Source of the DNA: DATBGO01 sp963695645
GTDB taxonomy: Bacteria; Actinomycetota; Actinomycetes; Streptosporangiales; Streptosporangiaceae
Assembly: GCA_963695645.1 (NCBI GenBank)
Contig: CAVOHC010000017.1
Location: forward strand, 62,001-126,000
Direction of reading: 5' to 3'
Length of the DNA: 64,000 nucleotides
Shown: piece after piece, positions 30,781-38,753 of the stretch
Position numbering within the stretch: position 1 is the stretch's first letter
Layout of the letters: every line of letters begins with the position of its first letter
The notes under the pieces: generated by a model
Told to the model about the DNA's origin: nothing
Database searches by the model: none
The model's input: only the letters and a program-made list of their open reading frames with translations
Made by a program: the position numbers and the translations under genes

Positions 30781-31731
30781 TCAGCTCCAGGTCATGTTGA
30801 TTTCCCGCTCGAAGTTGAGGTAGCCGGTGCGCTGGAATGAGTGCGCCATGGGCACATTGCCGAGGTCGGTCGATGCCTGGATCCTTGGGACACCGTGCGC
30901 CGCCAGGATCCTGGTGCCCTCAGCTAGCAGATCGTCGATGTAGCCGTTGCCTCGATGCGCGGGCAGGACACCGATGTAGGCGATGATCGGGTTATAGCTA
31001 TTGCGGGCCGGGATGACGAACCCAACGGGTTCATCATCGGGCAGCACGCCGATCTGCCACCAGTCCCGCGGGCTGTCGTAGCTCATGAACTCGCCGTCGT
31101 ACTGATCGGCCGCCACCTGCCCAGCCGGCGTCCGGGCCAGGTCGCGGCGACTGTGCGCGTCGAGGGTGCCCTCCAGCACGCCGGTCATCAACCGGAGGAG
31201 TTCCGCGCGGTTGCTGACTGGCCTGAACCTCAGGCGCCCGCTCGGCGCTGGAATTGGCGTCCCGGCGCGCCATTCCAGGCGCAGCCGTTCGACGAACAGC
31301 CGGGCGCCGGTCCGTTCCAGGGCCGCCATCCGGGCTTCGATGGCGCGCCGGGCTACCGCGTCGTCGCGCCAGTCAGGCGGGATGAACCTGGTGTAGGCGG
31401 GCGGGCGGGCGCCTGCCGGGAGGACTTTGGCCATGGCGGTTGTCAGCAGCGCCGCCGCGATGCCTATTTGGCCCTTGTCGTCTGTAGCGTCATCGAGATC
31501 TAGCACATCGAGGAGAAACGGGGGGTCGTCCTTCCGCCGCCGCCACCAGGCAAGCCTGGCCACGAGGCGATCACCGCGCAGGGCCAGCCACATCCACTCA
31601 GGCCGGCGGCGGCCATTTTCGAGATCGTCCGCCAGCTCGCCGTTGAGGACGTAGGGCAACTGGCGGAAGAGTTCGAGTTCCGCGCGCCCGGTCATCGGGC
31701 GCATGATCAGGTCGTGCTGTTCAAGATCCAA
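30781..31731 (-). CDS. GNAT-family N-acetyltransferase
   Basis: A 316-residue protein with two acetyltransferase-like halves. The second half is the clear GNAT fold. It has PVGFVIPARNSYNPIIAYIGVLPAHRGNGYIDDLL (read as PARNSY, IAYIGVLP and the acetyl-CoA loop HRGNGY), then IQASTDLGNVPMAHSFQRTGY. The first half has WMWLALRGDRLVARLAWWRR and may be a degenerate copy. The substrate is unknown. It is convergent with fahA and separated from the upstream epimerase gene by a strong hairpin. Confidence 0.85.
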   Translation of the reverse strand: MDLEQHDLIMRPMTGRAELELFRQLPYVLNGELADDLENGRRRPEWMWLALRGDRLVARLAWWRRRKDDPPFLLDVLDLDDATDDKGQIGIAAALLTTAMAKVLPAGARPPAYTRFIPPDWRDDAVARRAIEARMAALERTGARLFVERLRLEWRAGTPIPAPSGRLRFRPVSNRAELLRLMTGVLEGTLDAHSRRDLARTPAGQVAADQYDGEFMSYDSPRDWWQIGVLPDDEPVGFVIPARNSYNPIIAYIGVLPAHRGNGYIDDLLAEGTRILAAHGVPRIQASTDLGNVPMAHSFQRTGYLNFEREINMTWS

Positions 31732-31839
31732 GGCACCTTCCTTATCGAGACGTGCCCGTTCACTCCGAGGCCAGCCGCTGGCCCACCCGGCAAGGAACCA
31801 GCGATGGTCATCGAACGGATCAGCTTCCCCCTCTTGTCG

Positions 31840-31891
31840 TGATCGTGGTTGATCGGCGGGGTCAGGGGACCCACCCGATCAACCACGATCA
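31840..31891 (-). terminator. 17-bp-stem hairpin, putative terminator
   Basis: tgatcgtggttgatcgg (31840-31856) is the exact reverse complement of 31875-31891, with an 18-bp loop between. The structure sits after the stop codon of the epimerase gene (31920) and before the GNAT start (31731), both on the minus strand. There is no T-run, so it may be an intrinsic terminator of the actinobacterial type or a binding site. The rest of the 188-bp gap shows nothing. Confidence 0.6.
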
Positions 31892-31919
31892 TGGATGGCA
31901 TTCCGTGATCGGCTCCCGG

Positions 31920-32726
31920 TCAGGTGAGGTGGTCGGCGTCGTAGGCAGGGAGGCAGAATTCGCCGCCTAGGTGCTGAAGAACGGGATCAGCCGGGTCGGG
32001 TTCGCCACAGGAGGCGATCACGTCGGCGGCGTAGCGCTCGGCGTTGTCGCGCGGCTCGTAGCCGAGCGCCCGTGCCGCGTCCAGGCTGACCCACCCGCCC
32101 CGGGTGTTGCGGGAGACTCCGTAGACCACCCGGAAACCCGGCCAGTCCACGGTGAGGCACGCTTCGAACAGCCGTCCCGCGTCGTCCGGGGACAGCCAGG
32201 TCGACAACGACCTGATCGCGTTCGGCCGCTCATCGCAGGTCAGGATCCTGATGCAGATCGCCTCCACGCCGTACCTGTGGTGGTAGAGGGCGGCCAGCGC
32301 CTCGCCAGCCACCTTCGATACTCCGTAGTAAGTGTCCGGTGCCGGGAACGCGTAGTCCTGGACCGGGAACTCCGTCCTCGGGGTGAAGCCGACGGCATGG
32401 TTGGAGGAGGCGTAGACCACCCGGCCTACCCCGGCCCGGCGGGCTGCCTCGAAGGCGACGTACGTGCCGTGGATGTTGACTTCGGCGATCCGGTCCCACG
32501 GGGCCTCGGTGGCCAGGCCGGCCAGGTGAATGACCGCGGCCGCGCCCTGGCAGGCTTCAGTGACCGCCGCCATATCGGTGACCGATGCCCGGACGACCTC
32601 CTCGCCGGGCCCGGCGGTTAGCGGGGCGATGTCGAGCAGGCGCAGCGACCGGCCCTTCGCGGCCAGCCGGCTGCGGAGCATTCCGCCTAGTCGGCCGGCC
32701 GCCCCGGTGATCAGGATCGTGGGCAT
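31920..32726 (-). CDS. NAD-dependent epimerase/dehydratase family protein (uronate dehydrogenase-like)
   Basis: A 268-residue extended short-chain dehydrogenase. The NAD motif ITGAAGRLGGMLRSRL is at the N-terminus. IHLAGLATEAPWD and NIHGTYVAFEAARRAG follow, and the catalytic YxxxK is in YYGVSKVAGEALA near residue 138. The short length and the RILTCDERPNAIRSLSTWLSPDD region resemble uronate dehydrogenases, which oxidise galacturonate or glucuronate to the aldarolactone. The substrate remains inferred. It is 196 bp downstream of the aldo/keto reductase gene on the same strand, and both could belong to sugar metabolism. Confidence 0.83.
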   Translation of the reverse strand: MPTILITGAAGRLGGMLRSRLAAKGRSLRLLDIAPLTAGPGEEVVRASVTDMAAVTEACQGAAAVIHLAGLATEAPWDRIAEVNIHGTYVAFEAARRAGVGRVVYASSNHAVGFTPRTEFPVQDYAFPAPDTYYGVSKVAGEALAALYHHRYGVEAICIRILTCDERPNAIRSLSTWLSPDDAGRLFEACLTVDWPGFRVVYGVSRNTRGGWVSLDAARALGYEPRDNAERYAADVIASCGEPDPADPVLQHLGGEFCLPAYDADHLT

Positions 32727-32922
32727 ACTGACTGCCCTTCCCGCTCAGCTGGCCATGTCACACGGATGTCGGGTCCCCGATGTCGTACCGAGCAACAGCA
32801 GCGATGGAACTCTGACCTGCTCATGCCGAGCGCAGCTACCCGAGGGCGGGAACCGCTGCCAGGTCCTGGGCTGGGCCTGGAAACCGCGCCGCCCAAACCT
32901 CGTGTCAGTCATCGCGTGCTCC

Positions 32923-33894
32923 TCAGGCGCTCTCGGGTGACGGACCGGCGACCGCTACGGCCGTCTGCATGATGGTGTCGATCCGGCTCAGCATCTGGTT
33001 GTCGAGGTGCAGGTCGGCCGCGGCGATCGCGTCGTCGACATGTCCGGGGTCGCGGGTGCCGACGATGGCGACGTGGACCGCGGGGTTGGCCAGCGTCCAG
33101 GCCACGGCGAGCCTGCTGACCGAGGTCCCGAGCTCGTCGCGGGCCAGTTTCTCCAGCTCGGCGACGGCGCGGAGGTTCCGCGCGAACAACTCACCGGTGA
33201 AGACATCGCTGTTGGCCCGCCAGTCTCCCGCAGGGAATGTGACGCCGGGGCGCAGATGGCCGCCGAGCAGGCCGTGCGCCAGCGGTCCGTAGACCAGCAC
33301 GCCGATGTTGTGCTCGGCTGTGTAAGGCAGCACGCTGGCCTCGATATCCCTGCGGAACAGGTGATACGGCGGCTGGAGGGTTTCCACGGGCAGCGCCTTG
33401 CTGAACTCCTTCATCTGGGCGGCGCCGAAGTTCGACACCCCGACGTGCCGGATCTTGCCGGCGGCACGCAGACTGGCCAGCTCCTCGGCAGTCGCCTCGA
33501 AAGGGACGGCGGGGTCCGGCCAGTGCAGCTGGTACAGGTCGATGTAGTCGGTTTCCAGGGCGGTCAGGCTGGCCTCGACGCCCGCGCGGATCCAGGCTGG
33601 GCTCGAGTCGCGGGTCATCCCGCCCTCGGGGAGCGGCCGGAGGCCGCCCTTGGTGGCGATGACGAGCTCATCCCTGATCCTGCCGCTCAGCGCCGTGGCC
33701 AGCAGCCGCTCGGACGCGCCGAACCCGTAGGCCTGCGCCGTGTCGAAGATCGTGACGCCCTGGTCGGCGGCCTTTCTGATCGCGGCGATCGCGGCGGACT
33801 CGTCGGTCGCGCCCCATTCGCCGCCAAGCTGCCAGGTGCCGAACGCGATCTTCGACACGCGTAGGTCGGTCTTGCCGAGCGTGACTTCCTGCAT
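32923..33894 (-). CDS. aldo/keto reductase
   Basis: A 323-residue NADPH-dependent (beta/alpha)8 oxidoreductase. The catalytic tetrad is visible: Asp and Tyr in FDTAQAYGFGASE, Lys in VIATKGGL, and His in YQLHWPDP. The C-terminal cofactor region is VAIVGTRDPGHVDDAI. The ATG at 33894 follows AAGGAG at good spacing. The longer frame from 34092 adds arginine/tryptophan-rich residues without homology and is rejected. Substrate specificity cannot be read from sequence, but the SNFGAAQMKEFSKALPVET region is typical of AKR11/AKR13-like enzymes. Confidence 0.9.
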   Translation of the reverse strand: MQEVTLGKTDLRVSKIAFGTWQLGGEWGATDESAAIAAIRKAADQGVTIFDTAQAYGFGASERLLATALSGRIRDELVIATKGGLRPLPEGGMTRDSSPAWIRAGVEASLTALETDYIDLYQLHWPDPAVPFEATAEELASLRAAGKIRHVGVSNFGAAQMKEFSKALPVETLQPPYHLFRRDIEASVLPYTAEHNIGVLVYGPLAHGLLGGHLRPGVTFPAGDWRANSDVFTGELFARNLRAVAELEKLARDELGTSVSRLAVAWTLANPAVHVAIVGTRDPGHVDDAIAAADLHLDNQMLSRIDTIMQTAVAVAGPSPESA

Positions 33895-34210
33895 CGCACT
33901 TCTCCTTTGCGGTTGATCTAACCGTAGATGGATCGATTGGCTTTCGATGCGACGGTCACCACGGGACCGCTCGGGTGCCCACCGCCACCAGCGTGGCCAG
34001 CGCGGCTGCCACCGCCGCAGCGACCATGGCGGCCTAGCCGCCCGCGATGAAGGAGGTCGCCGCGTCCACCGGACGCTCAACGACCGGTTCATGCGCGATG
34101 TCGTGGACCTGATAGTGGCCCGAGTCGCCGGGACGCCACCGACTTGACGACCAGCAGATGCCCGGGCGGTTACGATGACTCGGTCGCCAAGTGCAGGAGA
34201 TTTCGGATAA
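33895..34210. other. 316-bp divergent intergenic region
   Basis: This gap separates the aldo/keto reductase and the repeat-bearing toxin-like gene. No conserved gene is evident. Short frames on both strands are low-complexity. The segment before 34211 (ggttacgatgactcgg, then gcaggagatttcggataa) should hold the promoter and ribosome binding site of the toxin-like gene. The AGGAG is 11 bases from the ATG, longer than usual. Confidence 0.45.
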
Positions 34211-35449
34211 ATGCCAGGGCCTCAGGACCACTCGGACCAGGCTGTAGGCGGTTATGAGCGCGGCCAGGATGAGGGACGCCGGCCCGATCCCCGCGAGGGG
34301 CAGCCGGATCGGCCGCTTCGCGGCTCAGTGACCGACTTACGACAGCGCCTGGAAAGCCTGCCGCCCGGGCATCCCTCGTCGCCCTATCACGACGACGGCA
34401 GCCGCAAGTCCCCGGTTATCCGGCTGAAGGATCTTGAACTTCCGGTGCGCAGCGACGTCGAACCGAACGAAGCTGAGGGGCCCGACGCCGGCAGGCCTGA
34501 CGCCGACAGGCCTGACGCTGACAGGCCTGACGCTGACAGGCCCGACGCTGACAGGCCCGACGCTGACAGGCCCGACGCTGACAGGCCCGACGCTGACAGG
34601 CCCGACGCCGACAGGCCTGACGCTGACAGGCCCGACGCTGACAGGCCCGACGCTGACAGGCCCGACGCTGACAGGCCCGACGCTGACAGGACACAGAAAA
34701 GCGTGCCCGAGATCGGCAAGGAAGCGCCCGGTCGGCTCGAAGCAATCAGCGCTGTTGACAGCGATCAGCCCCGTTCCGGCCGCGACGGCTCTTGGGAGTG
34801 GAAGGGCAGGCGCCTGACTCCCGACCAGAGCAGAATCGCGGACCAGACGCTTAGCCGATGCCGCGCGGCCGAAGGACGCACCGTCTTCGGAACCTACGGA
34901 GACGTCGGCCTGACGCCCTCGATGCGCCGTATCGAGGCGCAGCTCGAGCACGGGCAGCTAGTTCCGGACACTGAGAAGTTCGCCCTCAAGAGCCCCGACC
35001 GCTTCAAAGAAAAACTCGCAGGCCTGATAGCCGACGAACCCGGGGCTGAGCCAACTGACCTGGCTGCAGATATTCCTGACGCTGTTCGCTATACGTACCT
35101 GTTCGCTGAAGATCACTATTCCGAGGCCATATTGCGAGCCCATGACAGCCTCGAAGATCAAGGTTTCGAGCTGCAAACTCGACGCAATAGCTGGGAAAAC
35201 CAGGAGTATAAGGGTGTCAACAGCCGTTGGCTTGATCAGGCGAGCGGCCAGCTCTTCGAAGTTCAGTTCCATACCGAGCAGAGCTGGGCGGCCAAGCAAC
35301 AGACACACCAGGCATATGAAGGCATCGCCGCTGCGACGACATCCGTGAGCGAGAGGGAGCGGCTGCGGGTGTACCAGCGGAAGGTAAGCTCCTCAGTCCC
35401 GATTCCACCCGGCGCACTCGACATACCGAACTATCGGAAGGATGACTGA
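34211..35449 (+). CDS. putative polymorphic toxin: repeat linker plus RelA/SpoT-like C-terminal domain
   Basis: A 412-residue protein with three parts. Residues 1-90 are hydrophilic and include LPPGHPSSPYHDDGSRKSP (50-68), a proline-rich motif I associate with actinobacterial toxin-like proteins. Residues 92-160 are (DADRP)n from a 15-bp array. Residues 165-412 form a globular domain. It has LKSPDRFKEKL (259-269), DIPDAVRYTYLFAEDHYSEA (288-307), EYKGVNSRW (332-340), FEVQFHTEQSWAAKQQTHQAYE (349-370; key E350, Q352, H354, T355, H366, Y369, E370). The spaced Y-K-G-x-N and E-x-Q-x-H/R-T motifs resemble the RelA/SpoT and secreted ATP nucleotide 3'-pyrophosphokinase folds. No signal peptide is seen. 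It overlaps a small downstream gene by 8 bases, as toxin-immunity pairs do. The enzymatic assignment is my inference. An unrelated effector fold remains possible. Confidence 0.6.
   Translation: MPGPQDHSDQAVGGYERGQDEGRRPDPREGQPDRPLRGSVTDLRQRLESLPPGHPSSPYHDDGSRKSPVIRLKDLELPVRSDVEPNEAEGPDAGRPDADRPDADRPDADRPDADRPDADRPDADRPDADRPDADRPDADRPDADRPDADRPDADRPDADRTQKSVPEIGKEAPGRLEAISAVDSDQPRSGRDGSWEWKGRRLTPDQSRIADQTLSRCRAAEGRTVFGTYGDVGLTPSMRRIEAQLEHGQLVPDTEKFALKSPDRFKEKLAGLIADEPGAEPTDLAADIPDAVRYTYLFAEDHYSEAILRAHDSLEDQGFELQTRRNSWENQEYKGVNSRWLDQASGQLFEVQFHTEQSWAAKQQTHQAYEGIAAATTSVSERERLRVYQRKVSSSVPIPPGALDIPNYRKDD
34484..34690 (+). repeat. 15-bp in-frame tandem repeat (DADRP), about 13.8 copies
   Basis: Thirteen complete 15-bp units (gacgctgacaggccc and close variants) run from 34484 to 34678, followed by a partial unit to 34690. 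The first unit encodes DAGRP and the rest DADRP. Variation is almost only at third positions (gcc/gct, cct/ccc). The peptide is an acidic/basic alternating, extended linker at residues 92-160 of the toxin-like protein. Confidence 0.97.
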
Positions 35450-35717
35450 CCTGCTAATGGCCGAACACATCACCTACTACGCGATTGTGCGAGGCGGCAA
35501 TGGCATGGATGCCGCCACGGGGCTGGTCAGAAGAAGGGTGGCCGTCGAGGGTCGGATCGATGAATCCTTGAACCGCGATCTTAGCTGGCAGGCCGGCTCC
35601 GCTCTTTTCGAGTGGGAAATGAACGACGTCTCAGGGCGACTGCTCGTTGAGATTAGCGCGGCGGAGGCGGCGGAGCTGATCGAGAGGTTCCGCGCGGATT
35701 GGGGTGAGCCGGGCTGA
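35442..35717 (+). CDS. putative immunity protein of the RelA/SpoT-like toxin
   Basis: A 91-residue acidic cytosolic protein. Its ATG at 35442 overlaps the 3' end of the toxin-like gene by 8 bases, with GGAAGG directly before it. A second ATG at 35457 (MAEHITYY) is an alternative start. Visible features are YYAIVRGGN, LVRRRVAVEGRIDESLNRDLSW, SALFEWEMND and LVEISAAEAAELIERF. Small acidic proteins of this pattern commonly sit next to actinobacterial secreted or polymorphic toxins, as far as I recall. I cannot assign a named immunity family. Base composition of this gene and the end of the toxin gene looks less GC-rich than the neighbours, consistent with horizontal transfer. Confidence 0.6.
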   Translation: MTDLLMAEHITYYAIVRGGNGMDAATGLVRRRVAVEGRIDESLNRDLSWQAGSALFEWEMNDVSGRLLVEISAAEAAELIERFRADWGEPG

Positions 35718-35890
35718 ACGCAAAATCGATCCGCGCCCGGGCTCGCCATTCCCCTCGGTGTTATCGCTACTACCCTGCGGCTGCTGGCGCGGATCACGCG
35801 GCCGATACGGCACGGATCGAGTAAAGGACTTCCTGGGACCGTCATCGGTCGCGTGCTGGACTGCTGCACATTGCCGCATGGTCGGCCGCT

Positions 35891-36673
35891 TCAAGGACAG
35901 CTCGGGTGTTCCTGACGCGATGGCGACAGCGTTCCAGCCACGCGATGGCTGCCCCGCCTAGGCTCTGGCTGCTCGGCTGGCCAGGAATGGATAGCGGGAC
36001 CGGCTGCTACCCCGTCGGGGTGCCAGCCGTCATCGGAATGGTCAAGCACGGGCGAGAACTCCTGGATGGGCTCGTGGCCGGACCACCGATCGGGTTCGGG
36101 CGCATGCGGGGGCGTCGAGCCACGGAGCGGGCTCAGCCACTCATCGGCCGGATCAGGTCTCCTGGCGTCCCCGGCGCCGCCTTGCCAGGCATAGCCGGGC
36201 CGGGCTGGCCGGCGCGAACGATCAGAGCGTCCGGGCCGACCTACATGACCTGACCGGCCAGCGGGATCTGGCCTGGCGGCACGATCCGGCCTGGCGACAC
36301 GATCCGGCCTTGCTGCACGATCTGGCCTGGCGACACGATCCGGCCTTGCTGCACGATCTGGCCTGGCGGCACGATCCGGCCTGGCTGCACGATCCGGCCG
36401 GTCAGCAGAGCGTGACCGTCCGTCCGGACGCGCTTGCACGGACCGGCGCCGGCGTGCGGGCCGTTCCGACGCTACGACGATAAGCAGGGCAAGACCGCAG
36501 CCCAGGCCGCATGCCGCAACGGTCTCGCCGAGCCTGACGATGCCATGCCAGCCGTGGGGAGACTTCAACCGCAGCGCTTCACCGACAAACATAGTGATCA
36601 CGCCAACCATGAGCAGCACAGCCCCGGTCACCGTCAGCCCAACGGAGACGCGCATCCTCCCCGTCGTCACCAT
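35891..36673 (-). CDS. two-helix membrane protein with arginine/aspartate repeat tail
   Basis: I do not recognise this 260-residue protein. After MVTTGRMRVS come two membrane helices, VGLTVTGAVLLMVGVITMFV and LGCGLALLIVVA. A long hydrophilic tail follows, beginning with an (DRAARP)n repeat and ending in a proline/serine/histidine-rich stretch (about residues 150-260). The ATG at 36673 is chosen because the 86 residues upstream show no membrane or family character. A second ATG 18 bases on has GGGGAGG immediately before it. It is convergent with the putative immunity gene, and its own repeat array makes it another variable-linker protein in the same accessory segment. Confidence 0.55.
   Translation of the reverse strand: MVTTGRMRVSVGLTVTGAVLLMVGVITMFVGEALRLKSPHGWHGIVRLGETVAACGLGCGLALLIVVASERPARRRRSVQARPDGRSRSADRPDRAARPDRAARPDRAARPDRVARPDRAARPDRVARPDRAARPDPAGRSGHVGRPGRSDRSRRPARPGYAWQGGAGDARRPDPADEWLSPLRGSTPPHAPEPDRWSGHEPIQEFSPVLDHSDDGWHPDGVAAGPAIHSWPAEQPEPRRGSHRVAGTLSPSRQEHPSCP
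36265..36390 (-). repeat. 18-bp in-frame tandem repeat (DRAARP), seven copies
   Basis: Seven contiguous 18-bp units of gatccggcctggcgacac and variants occupy 36265-36390, alternating between two subtypes (ggcgacac and tgctgcac endings). Read on the minus strand they encode DRAARP/DRVARP repeats in the cytosolic or exposed tail of the two-helix protein. Confidence 0.95.
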
Positions 36674-37206
36674 GCCCGTTTCCACCGCCCAACCATCGCA
36701 TACAGGACAGATCGTCGCAACCGATACGCAACTGACCGATCCGCCAGCCGGGCGCTTCTGGTAATGACGATGCAACTTAGTCCGCTGCCAATACCGACAA
36801 GACCACCCAGCCATCCAGGCCGACCAGTTCCGCAGCCGGGAGATGCGGAGATACCCTGCCTGACTATCTTTATTGCGGTATTGGCACCTTTTCGAACCGT
36901 CGAACCCATGCCGCGGAAAGCTGACCTGCACCGCACCCTCCGCGACGGCAACGCCGACCCGGCCTCGCTTGTCGTGCCGCCCATGGTCATGACAATCAGG
37001 GCCAGACCGTCTGATGTCCCGCTGCGCCGCCCCGCCACTTCCGCTGGGTATCAGCTGTCAGCTAGCGTTGCGCTGACAAAGCGGCTGTTGCGGTCATCCT
37101 GATAGCGTCTGGTGGTATCTGCCCAGGTCGCAGACTTGCAGCGGCTCATCGCGGCAAGGCAGCCTGTCCGGAGTCGCGATTCGCATGCAGAGCGCGGGAG
37201 GAAGGC
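36674..37206. other. 533-bp intergenic region before trpB2
   Basis: No gene in this stretch is convincing. Frames on both strands (for example 36667-37038 minus) are low-complexity, lack ribosome binding sites and have no recognisable motifs. The region contains the divergent promoters of the two-helix membrane protein and the TrpB-like gene. The composition around 36740-36910 looks less GC-rich than average. Confidence 0.4.
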
Positions 37207-38568
37207 ATGGACCGTCAGGTCAAGTACGTCCTGCAGGAATCCGAGATGCCCAGGCAGTGGTACAACATCATCGCCGACCTGCCGTCACCGCCTCCGCCGC
37301 CGCTGCATCCGGGCACCCTCCAGCCGGTCGGGCCCGACGACCTCGCGCCGCTGTTCCCGATGGCGCTGATCGCTCAAGAGGTCACAGCCGACCGGCACGT
37401 AGCCATCCCGGACGACGTGCTTGACGTCTACCGCCTCTGGCGCCCGACGCCCCTCTACCGAGCGCGCAGGCTGGAGAAGGACCTCGGCACGCCGGCCCGG
37501 ATCTACTACAAGTACGAGGGCGGCAGCCCGGCGGGCTCGCACAAGCCCAATACCGCGGTGCCGCAGGCGTACTACAACGCCGCCGAGGGCGTGACCAAGC
37601 TGACCACCGAGACCGGCGCGGGCCAGTGGGGCAGCGCGCTGGCCTTCGCCTCCGCGCTATTCGGCCTGGACCTCGAGGTGTGGATGGTGCGGGCCTCCTA
37701 TGACCAGAAGCCCTACCGCAAGATGCTGATGGAAACCTATGGCGCAACGGTGCATCCAAGCCCGTCTGATGTCACCTCGGCTGGCCGGGCGGTGCTGGCA
37801 GAGCATCCCGACTCGACTGGCAGTCTCGGCATCGCGATCAGCGAGGCGGTCGAGGTCGCTGGCGGTGACCCGGCCGCCCGGTACGCGCTCGGTAGCGTGC
37901 TCAACCACGTGCTCCTGCACCAGACGGTCATCGGCGAAGAGGCGATCACGCAGCTCGCCATGGCCGGGGACACGCCGGACGTGATCGTCGGCTGCACCGG
38001 CGGCGGCTCGAATTTCGGCGGGCTGGTGTTCCCGTTCCTGCGGGAGAAGCTGGCCGGCCGGATCAGCCCGGTGATCCGCGCTGTCGAACCCGCCGCGTGC
38101 CCGTCCTTCACCAGGGGCGTGTACGCCTATGACTTCGGCGACACCGCAGGTTTCACCCCGCTGCTCAAGATGCACACGCTGGGGCATGACTTCATCCCGG
38201 ACCCGATCCACGCAGGCGGGCTCCGGTACCACGGCATGTCACCGCTGCTGTCACACATCTACGAGCTCGGGCTCATCGAGGCGGTCGCCAAGCCGCAGTC
38301 GGAGTGCTTTGCCGCCGGGCTGCGTTTTGCCAGGACCGAGGGGATCGTACCGGCGCCGGAGCCGTCGCACGCCGTGGCCGGATGCATCGAGGAGGCGCTG
38401 CGCTGCAAGGAGACCGGCGAGGAGAAGGTCATCCTCACCGCGCTGTGCGGACACGGCCTGCTCGACCTGCAGGCCTACGGCGGCTACGTCGCGGGGCAGC
38501 TGCACGACTACGACCTGCCTGAGCAGTCCATCAAGAACGCGCTGGCCAAGCTGCCCGCCGGAGTGTAA
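37207..38568 (+). CDS. TrpB-like pyridoxal-phosphate enzyme (TrpB2)
   Basis: A 453-residue tryptophan synthase beta-like enzyme of the TrpB2 group, which makes tryptophan from serine and indole, often without a partner alpha subunit. The PLP lysine is in GGSPAGSHKPNTAVPQAYY, followed by TTETGAGQWGSALAFA. The PLP phosphate loop is CTGGGSNFGGLVFP, and the C-terminal block is LTALCGHGLLDLQAYGGY. GGAGGAAGG lies two bases before the ATG region. No trpA or trpC gene is nearby, as expected for stand-alone TrpB2. Confidence 0.92.
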   Translation: MDRQVKYVLQESEMPRQWYNIIADLPSPPPPPLHPGTLQPVGPDDLAPLFPMALIAQEVTADRHVAIPDDVLDVYRLWRPTPLYRARRLEKDLGTPARIYYKYEGGSPAGSHKPNTAVPQAYYNAAEGVTKLTTETGAGQWGSALAFASALFGLDLEVWMVRASYDQKPYRKMLMETYGATVHPSPSDVTSAGRAVLAEHPDSTGSLGIAISEAVEVAGGDPAARYALGSVLNHVLLHQTVIGEEAITQLAMAGDTPDVIVGCTGGGSNFGGLVFPFLREKLAGRISPVIRAVEPAACPSFTRGVYAYDFGDTAGFTPLLKMHTLGHDFIPDPIHAGGLRYHGMSPLLSHIYELGLIEAVAKPQSECFAAGLRFARTEGIVPAPEPSHAVAGCIEEALRCKETGEEKVILTALCGHGLLDLQAYGGYVAGQLHDYDLPEQSIKNALAKLPAGV

Positions 38569-38753
38569 TCCGGCAAGGGAGCTTGACCAGCTTGCGGCTT
38601 ACGCCGGGCGGCGGGTCCGGCCGGCTGGAGCGCTGCTGTCAGCGCGGTGACTACCGCGATCACGGCAGGCCGGACATCAGCGGCCGGCCCCTGGCCCGCT
38701 CCACGACCGCCTGGGTACTGGGTATTCGTACCGACCCCGGAATCAGCGGTCGG

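Noticed and set aside
34387..34745. Antisense frames of repeated SGLSA and RRACQ across the 15-bp array
   Set aside because: They result from reading a 15-bp tandem array in other frames. No ribosome binding site or conserved domain is present.
36434..37102. Plus-strand 222-residue frame before the TrpB2 gene
   Set aside because: Proline/arginine-rich, overlaps the start of the membrane gene on the other strand, and shows no motif or ribosome binding site.
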